DNA from: Phenylobacterium sp. SCN 70-31
GTDB taxonomy: Bacteria > Pseudomonadota > Alphaproteobacteria > Caulobacterales > Caulobacteraceae
NCBI RefSeq assembly: GCF_001724605.1
Contig: NZ_MEEX01000034.1
Span: 1-51,218 of the forward strand
Direction: 5' to 3'
Length of the DNA stretch: 51,218 nucleotides
Both the position numbers and the translations under genes were made by a program. This document shows, piece by piece, positions 7,751-16,386 of this stretch (the first letter of the stretch is position 1; each line of letters begins with the position of its first letter). The notes under the pieces are model-generated. The model was not told the origin of the DNA. It saw only the letters and a list, made by a program, of their open reading frames with translations, and did not search any database.

Positions 7751-8614
7751 CTACCTCGAATCCCCCACAGAGTGGGACTGAGCGTTCAGGGGCCGACCGA
7801 ACTCCACAGCCGAGACGACCACGTCCATGACCGTGTCCCGGAAGGCGACGTTGGCGGGTTCGCCGTGCGCGGCGCCAGCGGCCACCATCAGGGGCAGGAG
7901 GTGTTCTTCGCGTGGGTGAGCCTCGCGGGCGTGCGGCGCCGTCTCCCAGGCAACCAGGGTGGTCTCCCGACCCGCTGTGTCGGTGACCGCGGCTTCGAGC
8001 CAGCGGTCGAAATCGGCCGAGCGCCGGGTGAAGGCCGGTGAGAAGCCGCGCATGTTGTGCCAACTCATGCCCGATCCCACGATCAAGACGCCGTCGTTCC
8101 GCAGTGGGCGGAGCGCCCGCCCGGCGGCGAGGTGGGCCGCGGGATCAAGGTCGTCCCGCAGCGAGAGCTGAACCACGGGGATTTGGGCGTCTGGTGTCAC
8201 CAGCTTCAGGGGGATGAAGACGCCGTGGTCCCAGGCATGACCCGCATCCTCGGCGACCGGCAGGCCGGCGGTCGCGAGCAGGTCACGAATTCGATGCGCC
8301 AACTCCGGGGCTCCCGGTGCGTCGAAGCTCAGCTCATATGTATGGGGCGGAAAGCCATAGTAGTCGAACTCCAGCGCCGGCCGCGATCCGCTGGCCACGG
8401 TGAACGCCGGCGTTTCCCAGTGGCCCGAGACCACGAGAATCGCACGGGGCCGTTCCGGAAGACTGGCGATGAGGCCGCGCAGATAGGCGGCCGTCCGGTC
8501 CCAGGTGTCCGCCGGGCCTCGCGTCCACTCCATGAAGAAGCAGGGGCCCGCCCCGTGAGGGAGAAAGATGGTGGGGAGCGTCTTCGACGGGGAAGATTTC
8601 GGGGGCGAGGTCAT
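7751..8614 (-). CDS. Class III extradiol dioxygenase (LigB / DODA family)
   Basis: 287 residues from ATG 8614, with AGGTGA upstream. The likely metal-binding and catalytic His residues are in FLPHGAGPCFF, VVSGHWETP, WDHGVFIPL and GSGMSWHNMRG, as in bacterial DODA/YgiD-type enzymes that open catechol-like rings with O2 using Fe or Zn. The natural substrate is unknown. It is the last gene of a three-gene minus-strand unit with an FMN reductase (31 bases upstream) and a DoxX protein, opposite a LysR gene, so quinone or catechol detoxification is a reasonable guess. Confidence 0.85.
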   Translation of the reverse strand: MTSPPKSSPSKTLPTIFLPHGAGPCFFMEWTRGPADTWDRTAAYLRGLIASLPERPRAILVVSGHWETPAFTVASGSRPALEFDYYGFPPHTYELSFDAPGAPELAHRIRDLLATAGLPVAEDAGHAWDHGVFIPLKLVTPDAQIPVVQLSLRDDLDPAAHLAAGRALRPLRNDGVLIVGSGMSWHNMRGFSPAFTRRSADFDRWLEAAVTDTAGRETTLVAWETAPHAREAHPREEHLLPLMVAAGAAHGEPANVAFRDTVMDVVVSAVEFGRPLNAQSHSVGDSR

Positions 8615-8645
8615 GACGTCACCTGGGACTTTGGGGGCGTGGGCG

Positions 8646-9218
8646 TCAGGCGGTCTTCGCCGGCGTTTCAGCGAGGATCTTCTCGATCCAGGCCGAAAAC
8701 GCTTGGCCATAGGCGCGCAGGAAGTCGGCGGTGCTGTCGTTGATCAGTTCGCCGGTGTCGGAGAACAGAGCGTAGGCGCCGCCGATGTAGGCCTCCTGGC
8801 TCAGCAGCGGCACGTTGAGGAACACCAGTGATTGGCGCAGGTGGTGGTTAGCGCCGAACCCGCCGATCGCTCCGGGGGAGACGCTGATCACCGCGCCGGG
8901 CTTGCCGTTCCAGACGCTTTGGCCGTAGGGCCGCGAGCCCACGTCGATCGCGTTCTTGAGCACGCCGGGGATCGAGCGGTTGTACTCAGGTGTGACGAAC
9001 AGGACGGCGTCCGCCGCAGCGATCTGCTCGCGGAACGTCACCCATTCGGCAGGGGGAGAGGATTCGAGATCCTGGTCGAAGTGGGGCAGGGCGCCGATCT
9101 CCACGAACTCGAACTTCAGGTTGGGAGCCAGTGCGGCGAGGGCCTGGGCGACCTTGCGGTTGACCGAGTCCTTTCGGATTGAACCAACGACAACGGCGAC
9201 GGTGCGGGCTTGAGACAT
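8646..9218 (-). CDS. NADPH-dependent FMN reductase (ChrR/YieF-like flavodoxin fold)
   Basis: 190 residues. The flavodoxin-like fold shows the FMN phosphate loop VVVGSIRKDSVNRKVA at the N-terminus, LFVTPEYNRSIPGVLKNAID in the middle and the SPGAIGGFGANHHLR loop. The family reduces quinones and other small electrophiles with NAD(P)H, often as a tetramer in the cytosol. It lies 38 bases after the DoxX gene and 31 bases before the dioxygenase. Full family length and all motifs are present. Confidence 0.9.
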   Translation of the reverse strand: MSQARTVAVVVGSIRKDSVNRKVAQALAALAPNLKFEFVEIGALPHFDQDLESSPPAEWVTFREQIAAADAVLFVTPEYNRSIPGVLKNAIDVGSRPYGQSVWNGKPGAVISVSPGAIGGFGANHHLRQSLVFLNVPLLSQEAYIGGAYALFSDTGELINDSTADFLRAYGQAFSAWIEKILAETPAKTA

Positions 9219-9256
9219 GGGCTTAATTCCTTTGCGAAAGAGGGTGATTGGAAGGA

Positions 9257-9679
9257 TCAGGCCGCCACTCGGCGCAGGGTCGGACTGGCGGCGAGGCTGT
9301 CGACGGCGAACGCGCCCGGGCCGGATGCGCTCAACAGCAGGAAGATGAAGCTGAACAGGATCGCGGGTTCGCCGCCATTGAGCACGGGATAGAAGCTCGT
9401 CGGGGCGTGAAAGAGGAAATAGGCCACGGCCATCATGCCCGAGGCGATGAAGGCGGCCGGACGCGTGAGGAGGCCGGGCGCTACGAGCGCGCCCGTCGTG
9501 ATCTCGATGACGGCGCTGATGCCGAGCAGGCTTGCCAGCGGCTGAACGCCCGGCTGGGCGCCTTCCGGAAAGCCGGTCAGCTTCACCAGGCCGTGGCAGA
9601 GGAAGAGTACGCCGGTCATCATCCGAAGGGCCGTGAGGGCGTAGGGGGTGAGGTGTCCGGTCGTTCTGAGTTGCGGCAT
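9257..9679 (-). CDS. DoxX family membrane protein
   Basis: 140 residues from ATG 9679, with AGGA about 6 bases upstream; a longer frame back to 9751 lacks a ribosome-binding site and adds a non-family N-terminus. Four hydrophobic segments are visible (from LRMMTGVLFLCHGLVKLTGF to AILFSFIFLLLSASG), with the usual G-H-L-K-x-x-GF signature after the first span. DoxX-like proteins often stand beside quinone or thiol redox genes. It heads the operon that diverges from the LysR gene. Confidence 0.85.
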   Translation of the reverse strand: MPQLRTTGHLTPYALTALRMMTGVLFLCHGLVKLTGFPEGAQPGVQPLASLLGISAVIEITTGALVAPGLLTRPAAFIASGMMAVAYFLFHAPTSFYPVLNGGEPAILFSFIFLLLSASGPGAFAVDSLAASPTLRRVAA

Positions 9680-9741
9680 GGTTCGGTCCTGAACGTCCTC
9701 CTGCGGCGCGATGTCAGGAAGATGTTCCACAACCCCCTTGT

Positions 9742-9750
9742 TGATAATCA
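9742..9750. promoter_or_regulatory. Short dyad in the LysR/DoxX divergent promoter
   Basis: TGATAATCA is a perfect 4+1+4 dyad in the 113-base gap between the DoxX and LysR starts. It is the most AT-rich and symmetric element there and could be part of a LysR-type operator. A short palindrome alone is weak evidence. Confidence 0.3.
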
Positions 9751-9792
9751 TAGCTGAATGAAGGACAGTATCTCCGAAGAGGAAGCAATCTG

Positions 9793-10719
9793 ATGGACCG
9801 TGTGGACGAGATCAGGGCCTTCGCGGCCGTTGCCGACGCGCGGAGCTTCACCCAGGGCGCGCGCCGGCTGGACGTATCTGGCGCTCAGGTCTCGAAGCTG
9901 GTGGCGCGGCTGGAAAACCGCCTTGGGGCGCGGCTGCTCAATCGCACCACGCGCGACGTGTCGCTCACCGACACCGGCCAGGCCTATCTGGAGCGCGCGC
10001 GAGACATGCTGGAACGTTTCGACGCGCTTGAGACATCAGTGCGCGATCAGAGCGGCCCCAGCGGGAATCTGAAGGTCTCCGCTCCGGTCTCGTTCGGGCG
10101 CAACCAGCTCACACCGGCATTGATCGACTTCGCCCGAAGCTGCCTAGCCGTCTCACTAGATGTGAGTTTCTCGGACAGGATGGTCAATCTTGTGGAGGAG
10201 GGATTCGATGTCGCTGTGCGGATCGGCCACCTGACCGACAGTTCCCTGGTCGCGCGGAAGCTGGCGGCCGTGCGGCTGGTGACCTGCGCCTCGCCGGATT
10301 ATCTCGCTGCGGCAGGCACGCCGATGGCGCTGGAGGATCTGGGCGGGCACGAAGCGATCCTCGATACAAATGGACGTGATCCCACGGTCTGGCGGTTCGG
10401 GGCGGGCGCCCAGGTGCGCGATGTGCGCGTACAGGGCAGGCTGCGCTTTAATGGGGCAGAGGCCTGCGTCGAGGCTGCGGTGGCGGGGTTCGGGATCGTC
10501 CGAACACCCGCCTTCGCGGCGGCAGAAGACCTGCGTTCGGGCCGGCTGGTCCCGGTCCTATGCGGCCACGAGCCCGAACTCATCCACGTCCATGCGGTCT
10601 ATCCCCATGCGCGGCATCTGGCGGCGAAGGTGCGCGCCTTCGTGGATTTCCTGGCCCAGCGCTACGCTGGCGAGCCCGAGTGGCACCAAGGGTGGGGCAG
10701 CCTGCACCCCGCCGCCTGA
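9793..10719 (+). CDS. LysR-family transcriptional regulator
   Basis: 308 residues from ATG 9793, with AGAGGA upstream. The N-terminal winged helix is typical (MDRVDEIRAFAAVADARSFT, then ARRLDVSGAQVSKLVARLE and RLLNRTTRDVSLTDTG), with a linker helix and a C-terminal two-lobed effector domain of the CrgA/AaeR-like subgroup. The divergent arrangement suggests it controls the DoxX / FMN reductase / dioxygenase operon, probably responding to an aromatic or quinone compound. That last point is inference. Confidence 0.93.
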   Translation: MDRVDEIRAFAAVADARSFTQGARRLDVSGAQVSKLVARLENRLGARLLNRTTRDVSLTDTGQAYLERARDMLERFDALETSVRDQSGPSGNLKVSAPVSFGRNQLTPALIDFARSCLAVSLDVSFSDRMVNLVEEGFDVAVRIGHLTDSSLVARKLAAVRLVTCASPDYLAAAGTPMALEDLGGHEAILDTNGRDPTVWRFGAGAQVRDVRVQGRLRFNGAEACVEAAVAGFGIVRTPAFAAAEDLRSGRLVPVLCGHEPELIHVHAVYPHARHLAAKVRAFVDFLAQRYAGEPEWHQGWGSLHPAA

Positions 10720-10748
10720 AATCGCGCGTACCTGTCAGTCGAAGCCGC

Positions 10749-11513
10749 TCAGCCCCCCAGGCATGCCGCCGGCGCGATGGTCTCCAAGCCGGCCAGTTCC
10801 ATCCTGGCGCGAGTCAGATCCTGCTGGAACTCCGGGCTGGCCTGCAGCCGCGCCACGACGCCTGCGCCGAAGGTGCGGCCGGATTCCACGTCGGTCATAT
10901 AGTGGACCCCGCAGATGGCGCGACTGTCGCCGAACTCGCGTCCGCGCGTGAGAATCTCGGTGGCGCGGTCCGGCCGCAGTTGCGCCAGCACCAGCGCCCA
11001 AGCCCAGCCAACGGCCGAATGGCCGGAAGGATAGGAGCCATTGCCCCGCAGCGGCTCTGGGTTCGTGCACGTCGGCAGTTCGGTGACCATGAAGGGCCGC
11101 GGCCGGTCGTAATGGGCCTTGGCCGGGTAGGTGCCTAGCCCGGCGTCGACCGCGATACGCGTGAGCAGTCGTACCGTGACGGGCGTCCCTTCGTTGCTCA
11201 GCGCGACGCCGGCGGCGCAAGACCAACTCCGGAATGCGCCCGGTTCGAGGATCGCATTGTCGGCCAGCGCCTGTGACCACCGCGGGCCGCCTTGTAGGGT
11301 TCGGGTATCACGGAAGTAAGCCTCGTCGGCGGCGGCTGCCGGCGAACCGGCGGCGGGCGGCGGCGGAAGAAGCACCAGTCCGTCCGGCAGGTCGCTTTGC
11401 GCCAGATAGCCTGCTGGAACGCCCGCTCGCGGTGTCTCCGCCGAGATCGCCTGTCCGCCTGCGCCAAGCATCAACCCCGCGCATCCCGCCGCCATCCATC
11501 TCCGTCCACGCAT
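10749..11513 (-). CDS. Class A non-specific acid phosphatase (PAP2 fold)
   Basis: 254 residues from ATG 11513, with AAGGAAG upstream. An N-terminal signal peptide (GCAGLMLGAGGQAISAE) points to the periplasm. The three phosphatase motifs are intact: KAHYDRPRP, GSYPSGHS and SRAICGVHYMTD (K-x6-RP, PSGH, SR-x5-H-x3-D). PhoN-like enzymes of this class release phosphate from many organic esters. The gene diverges from a TonB-dependent receptor gene, so the two may serve uptake of a phosphorylated nutrient. Confidence 0.92.
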   Translation of the reverse strand: MRGRRWMAAGCAGLMLGAGGQAISAETPRAGVPAGYLAQSDLPDGLVLLPPPPAAGSPAAAADEAYFRDTRTLQGGPRWSQALADNAILEPGAFRSWSCAAGVALSNEGTPVTVRLLTRIAVDAGLGTYPAKAHYDRPRPFMVTELPTCTNPEPLRGNGSYPSGHSAVGWAWALVLAQLRPDRATEILTRGREFGDSRAICGVHYMTDVESGRTFGAGVVARLQASPEFQQDLTRARMELAGLETIAPAACLGG

Positions 11514-11663
11514 TTCGATCTTCCTTCCCGGCTTCCGAGGCGGTGCGGCGACGACTCCTCATGAGCTGTTGACCATCCCGCTTCAATGATAGATGTACCG
11601 CTAGATGAGACGATGTCTCGCAAAATGATGCGAAACGCAATCGCTTGTCAGGAGGGGAAGAGA

Positions 11664-13871
11664 ATGAAGATGGGACTTAGGGGCCTGTTGCTGAGCTCGG
11701 TTCTCGTGGCGCCGGGTTGGGCCTACGCGCAGACGGACACCCACCTTGAGGAGATCGTGGTCACGGCCGAGAAGCGAGAGACCTCGCTCCAGCAGACGCC
11801 GATCGCGGTGTCAGTGGTGGGCGGCGCCGAACTGGCGGATCGCGGAGTCGCGAGCGTAAAGGATCTGGTCGAGGGCTCGGTGCCGTCGATCCGGATCATT
11901 CCTTTCTTCGGGCGTGCGTCGGCGGTGTCGATCGCCATGCGCGGCGTCAGCACCGGGGATTCAACCCAGATCAGCCGTGAGACCAGCATCGGCATCTATA
12001 CCGACGGCGTCTACATGGGCCGGGTCCAGGGTCTGGGGACCGAGTTGTTCGAGATCGAGCGGGTTGAGGTGCTGCGCGGGCCGCAGGGCACCCTGTTCGG
12101 TCGCAACACCATCGGCGGTGCGCTCAACATCATCACCAAGCGTCCGACGGGCGAATTCGGCCTGACCCAGAAAGTGGGGATCCGCAATCTGGATGGCTGG
12201 AACGTCGCCACCAACCTGAACCTGCCTGAGATGGCCGGCGTGAGCATCAAACTGGACGGCCTGCTCTCGAAGCGGGACGGCTGGGTGAACAACGACCTGC
12301 CCGGCGCCTGGGACTGGAACCAGTACGACCGGCGGGGCCTGCGCGCAGCCGCGCTGTGGGAGCCGCTGGACGGGCTGACCGCCCTATATTCCTACGACAC
12401 GTCCCGGGACAAATCGACGGGCGGCTATGGCCAGTTCATCTCGCTATTGCCCGGAGCACCGGCCCTCGCGCCGATGTTCGGACTGGAGCCCAGCCGCGTA
12501 CGTCAGTCCCGGATCGGCGCGCCGCTGGAGCCCAGTGTGGCCAAGATCAGCGGCCACAGTCTGAACGTGACCTGGAACGCCTCCAACGCCCTGACGCTCC
12601 GCTCGATCACGTCGTACCGCAAGCTGTCGCAATCGCAGTACGACGCCAACGCCGGCCTGTTTTTCGCCTTCACCCCGAACGGGCTCTTCGGCCGGATCAG
12701 TCTGGCCGATATCGGTCAGGATCAGTTCAGCCAGGAATTTCAGGTCATCGGCACGCACGAGCGCCTGAATTACGTGGTCGGCGCGTTCTATTTCGAGGAA
12801 GACGCGACCGAGAGCGCCTGGACTGCTCGTACGTTGCGGTTCAATGCGACGGGCACGGACTACACGGTTCTGCCCGAACCGATCGGGGGGGCCAGACCCG
12901 ACCGAGCCAGCGACAACCATGTCCAGTCCAAGGCGTTGTTCGGCCAGGCGACATGGACGCCGCCGGTCATGGACGATCGGCTGCACCTTACGTTCGGGCT
13001 CCGCTACACCGACGATGAGAAGCATGGCCGGATGACATCCATCCGCGGCGTGCCCTCACCGCTGCGTTATGAGTTCTCGTCCTCGCGCGTCGACCCCGCC
13101 GCCACCGTTGCATTCGACTGGACCGAGGCGGTGAACACCTATGTCCGCTGGGGCGTGGCGTACCGCGCCGGCGGAGCCAATTCACGCTCGGCCACGTTCC
13201 GGCCCTTCGAGGAAGAGGAACTGGAAGCCTGGGAACTGGGGCTGAAGTCCGAGTTCTGGGACAGGCGCGCTCGACTGAACGTGGCGGCCTACAGGTCGAG
13301 CTATCGAAACCGGCAGGCGACGTTCCAGGACCCGGCCAACCCGTCCGCGACCGAGACGGTCAATGTGGGTGCGCCGGCGAAGATCCGGGGCGTTGAGATC
13401 GATCTGACGGTGGCGCCTGTCCGCGGGCTGCGGTTCAACGCCAACTACTCGTTCACCGACGGTGACTATCCCGACCTGATCAACCCATTTTCCGGTGTCC
13501 TGGTCCGCTCCAGCAGTGGGCTGACACCCCGCCACGCGGCCTCGCTCTCCGTGGACTACACGAAGCCCCTCGACTTCGGGGAGTTCGCTGTGCGGCTGGA
13601 CGCCAACCACTCCAGCGGCAGCTTTCCGACGGAGGGGGTCGCGCGCAAGTCGCAGGCCTTCACCATGCTGAACGCGCGGGTGACGCTGGGCGAGATGGAG
13701 ATGGGCGCGACGCCTGGAACCTGGGCCATCTCGGCGTGGATGAAGAACATCACCAACGTGGAATACAACGTCTTCCACAATATCCTGCAGGGCACCGGCG
13801 CGAACCTCGTGAACTACAACGTCTACAACGAACCCCGGACCTTTGGGCTGGACCTGACCTACCGTTACTGA
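11664..13871 (+). CDS. TonB-dependent outer-membrane receptor
   Basis: 735 residues from ATG 11664, behind an excellent AGGAGGGG. The upstream in-frame ATG at 11586 is less likely because the signal peptide starts at 11664 (MGLRGLLLSSVLVAPGWAYAQ). A TonB box (EEIVVTAEKRET) is followed by the plug domain with VEVLRGPQGTLFGRNTIGGALNIITK and a 22-strand-type barrel ending in the aromatic C-terminus LDLTYRY. The EKRETSLQQTPIAVSV pattern is that of the large receptor family of Caulobacterales and Sphingomonadales. Its ligand is unknown; the divergent acid phosphatase hints at organic phosphates. Confidence 0.93.
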   Translation: MKMGLRGLLLSSVLVAPGWAYAQTDTHLEEIVVTAEKRETSLQQTPIAVSVVGGAELADRGVASVKDLVEGSVPSIRIIPFFGRASAVSIAMRGVSTGDSTQISRETSIGIYTDGVYMGRVQGLGTELFEIERVEVLRGPQGTLFGRNTIGGALNIITKRPTGEFGLTQKVGIRNLDGWNVATNLNLPEMAGVSIKLDGLLSKRDGWVNNDLPGAWDWNQYDRRGLRAAALWEPLDGLTALYSYDTSRDKSTGGYGQFISLLPGAPALAPMFGLEPSRVRQSRIGAPLEPSVAKISGHSLNVTWNASNALTLRSITSYRKLSQSQYDANAGLFFAFTPNGLFGRISLADIGQDQFSQEFQVIGTHERLNYVVGAFYFEEDATESAWTARTLRFNATGTDYTVLPEPIGGARPDRASDNHVQSKALFGQATWTPPVMDDRLHLTFGLRYTDDEKHGRMTSIRGVPSPLRYEFSSSRVDPAATVAFDWTEAVNTYVRWGVAYRAGGANSRSATFRPFEEEELEAWELGLKSEFWDRRARLNVAAYRSSYRNRQATFQDPANPSATETVNVGAPAKIRGVEIDLTVAPVRGLRFNANYSFTDGDYPDLINPFSGVLVRSSSGLTPRHAASLSVDYTKPLDFGEFAVRLDANHSSGSFPTEGVARKSQAFTMLNARVTLGEMEMGATPGTWAISAWMKNITNVEYNVFHNILQGTGANLVNYNVYNEPRTFGLDLTYRY

Positions 13872-13878
13872 CGGCTGA

Positions 13879-13904
13879 GCGGGACGCCGTCGGCGGCGTC
13901 CCGC
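13879..13904. terminator. Stem-loop between convergent TonB receptor and IclR genes
   Basis: GCGGGACGCCG and CGGCGTCCCGC form a perfect 11-bp stem with loop TCGG, 7 bases after the receptor stop. There is no T-tract, so rho-independent action is uncertain, but position and strength fit a two-way terminator. Confidence 0.6.
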
Positions 13905-13935
13905 ATCCCTCGCCAAGGCCTGATTTCGGGCCGAT

Positions 13936-14682
13936 TCAGGCCAAACTCATGCCCATGGAGATGCGGTGCGCCGCTGCGGCCACCTGTGGCGCCAGAGCCT
14001 CGAGCTTCTCCTGTGTCAACCGGTCCACGGCGCCGGTGATCGAAAGCCCCGCGAAGGGGAAGCCCTGCTTGTCGAAGATCGCGGCGCCGACGCTGCTGCT
14101 GCGCGCTTCGCCGCCGCCGATGGTTATGGCGTATCCCTGAGCCTTCACGACGTCGAGTTCGGCCGCGAGTTCCCCTGGGGCCAGCGGCTCCGTCGAGCGG
14201 CGTTTGAGCAGCGGCCGGGCCAGGTAGGCGGCCTGCCTTTCGGGCGGGAAGTTGGCCAGCATCGCGCGCCCGGCGCTGGACCAGTGAAGATGCCAATGGG
14301 TCCCGATCGGCAGGAAGCGATTGACCGACTTTGCACCGTCAAACCGCTCCATGAGCACCACACTGTCACCTTCCAGAACTCCCAGATGCACGGTTTCCTC
14401 GGTCGTTCGGCGCAACTCGTCGATCACGGGAAGGGCGGCCATACGCAGACCGCTTTTGCGTTCGATAGCGCGGCCGGCCACGGCCACGGGTTTCAGGGTG
14501 ACGCTCCACTGGGCCCGCCCGTCGCCGTCTCGCTCCAGCCATCCGCATTGTTCCAGCACGATGAGAAGGCGGTGGACCGTCGCCTTGGGCAATTGCATCC
14601 GCCGGGCCAGTTCGCTGGCGCCGATGGGCTGGTCCTCGGCGACGCGTTCGAGCACTTGCAGGGCGAGTTCAACGGGCCGCAT
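13936..14682 (-). CDS. IclR-family transcriptional regulator
   Basis: 248 residues from ATG 14682, with AGGA 5 bases upstream. The N-terminal winged helix (ALQVLERVAEDQPIGASELA, then LPKATVHRLLIVLEQCGWLE) is followed by the IclR effector domain with SSAGRAMLANFPPERQAAYL and the GAAIFDKQGFPFAGLSITG segment. Such proteins sense small carbon compounds. It faces the TonB receptor gene and stands alone on its strand, so its target is not obvious; the receptor locus is one candidate. Confidence 0.92.
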   Translation of the reverse strand: MRPVELALQVLERVAEDQPIGASELARRMQLPKATVHRLLIVLEQCGWLERDGDGRAQWSVTLKPVAVAGRAIERKSGLRMAALPVIDELRRTTEETVHLGVLEGDSVVLMERFDGAKSVNRFLPIGTHWHLHWSSAGRAMLANFPPERQAAYLARPLLKRRSTEPLAPGELAAELDVVKAQGYAITIGGGEARSSSVGAAIFDKQGFPFAGLSITGAVDRLTQEKLEALAPQVAAAAHRISMGMSLA

Positions 14683-14825
14683 TAACGTCCTGAGGCATAG
14701 GCGAGCGCATCTCCCTGGGGGGCGGCGGCCGCTGGCATGACGGCGGGCGCGGGCCCTGATTTAGCGTTCCGGAGCGGGCCTTTCACGCCTTTTCGGCATC
14801 CATCGCCCTACCTTGGTCGAACGTC

Positions 14826-15653
14826 TCAGGCGAAGGCGATCCAGCGGCCTGCGGCGGCGGTGACGACCCAGACGAGGATGCCGGCATAGGCAAGCGCCTT
14901 CACTGCAACGCTTCGACCCGAGGCGCTTCCGTCCCGGACGATCTGTATCGCGGCGGCGGCCAGGATCCAGGCCAGGTACATCCCGATCATGGCCTTGTTG
15001 GCCGGATCGAGGTTCGCGTAGTCGTCCGGACGATAGATCACATGGTGGATCGCGACTTGCGTCGTCATCAGGCCCAGGAGGCCCAGCAGATACGCGATCC
15101 GCATGCGTCCCCGGGTGACGAACAGCACCAGCAACGCAGCGGCGATGACGAGGTGCCAGAGGCCGGGATTGACCAGGTTGGCCACAGCGAAGACGCTCAG
15201 GCTGACGCCAAACACGGCAAGGCCCAGAGCGGCCCACAGACCTGCCCCACGGCTCAGCCGGCCTTCTGCCCGGGCGGCCGGCAGGCTGACGCCGTAGGTC
15301 AGGATCAGCGCGGCGGCCAGACCCAGCATCTTCGCCGTGAAGGCTTCCGAGGTGTAGAGTCGCTCGGGGTTCGATGTGCCGATCAGTACGCCGGTGACCA
15401 GGATGCCGGCGACGCCGAGGTTCAGCCACGGAAGGACGGCGCGGCGGACCGCGGAAGGTGGCTCGTCGTTCAGGCCGAAACCGATCAGGCGCAGATTCAG
15501 AAGCAAGGTGGTCCCCCCGATCAACGCCAGCGACAGCAGGTGAACAACCTCCCACTGGGCGAAGTAGGGTTTGACCCAAGATCCGGGAAAGACGTCGTCG
15601 AGATTGGCCACCCAGTCGGCGATCTGCGGAAGGAAATCCTGAGGCGCGATCAT
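14826..15653 (-). CDS. Membrane protein, paralogue of the upstream gene (DUF6644-like)
   Basis: 275 residues from ATG 15653, which overlaps the upstream stop as ATGA. About seven hydrophobic segments are seen. The core WEVVHLLSLALIGGTTLLLN, LRLIGFGL and a V-L-P-x4-G-x3-V-x-TGV run matches the protein encoded just upstream, so the two are paralogues. A conserved His lies in the first span region (VVH) and two more in VAIHHVIY, which might bind a metal or haem. Function is unknown; the family name is a memory-based match and should be treated as tentative. Confidence 0.75.
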   Translation of the reverse strand: MIAPQDFLPQIADWVANLDDVFPGSWVKPYFAQWEVVHLLSLALIGGTTLLLNLRLIGFGLNDEPPSAVRRAVLPWLNLGVAGILVTGVLIGTSNPERLYTSEAFTAKMLGLAAALILTYGVSLPAARAEGRLSRGAGLWAALGLAVFGVSLSVFAVANLVNPGLWHLVIAAALLVLFVTRGRMRIAYLLGLLGLMTTQVAIHHVIYRPDDYANLDPANKAMIGMYLAWILAAAAIQIVRDGSASGRSVAVKALAYAGILVWVVTAAAGRWIAFA

Positions 15654-16282
15654 CGGGTCGCCTCCGACAGGTCCACCGCTCCGTATTCCGACGTCGCGCA
15701 CGCCTGAGCCACATTGGCCCAGTGGGGAAGGGGCTTCCCGCACTCGTACCAGTCGTAGGCGATGAAGCGGCCAAAGGTGATGACGGCGATCCAGGCTGTG
15801 ATCGAGACCAGGGCCGAGATCCGGGCCTTGGCCGGGGGCTTGACCGCAGTATCCCAGGCGGCGCGGTCGCGCTGCACCCTGAGGTGGAACACGAAGATAT
15901 TCACAGCGGCGATCGCCAAGAATATCAGCTTCAGGCGAAACCAGAGATTATGATAATAAACCAATGGTTTGGCGTAGAACAAAGCGACGCCCGTCAACAC
16001 CATCAGGATGAAGCCCGCCACAGTAAGCGGCAACACCCGCTCGCTGATCACGGAGACGGGCGTGTTGCGGAAGCCGATCCCGAGCAGTCGGAAATCGACC
16101 AGGAAGATCGTACCTGCGAACAGCATCAGCGAAAGCACATGGGTGCCTTCCAGCAGGCTCCACACGTTGAGGGTGCTGGCCAGCATCTCGCTCCAGGAAG
16201 GGTCGTATTCGCCCGGCCCTTTCCCCAGAGACGCCAGCCAAACCACGAAATCGCGGACCAAAGACGTCTCCCCCGAGAACAT
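15650..16282 (-). CDS. Membrane protein, first of a paralogous pair (DUF6644-like)
   Basis: 210 residues if ATG 16282 is the start; an in-frame ATG at 16318 would add 12 charged residues. Neither has a clear ribosome-binding site, and the shorter form starts MFSGETSLVRDFVVWLASL, a more natural opening. The core EGTHVLSLMLFAGTIFLVDF, RLLGIGF, then VLPLTVAGFILMVLTGV mirrors the downstream protein. There are about five hydrophobic spans and conserved His residues (GTH, YHN, FHL). It is probably co-translated with its partner. Function is unknown. Confidence 0.75.
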   Translation of the reverse strand: MFSGETSLVRDFVVWLASLGKGPGEYDPSWSEMLASTLNVWSLLEGTHVLSLMLFAGTIFLVDFRLLGIGFRNTPVSVISERVLPLTVAGFILMVLTGVALFYAKPLVYYHNLWFRLKLIFLAIAAVNIFVFHLRVQRDRAAWDTAVKPPAKARISALVSITAWIAVITFGRFIAYDWYECGKPLPHWANVAQACATSEYGAVDLSEATR

Positions 16283-16386
16283 ACCGCAAGTTCTATCTCG
16301 CCCGACGCGCATGTCCATTACGCTATTGCGTCACGCCGGAAACACCGTGGACCCTGGGTGGGGAGCCAAGGCTTGGCGTCTCGCCG

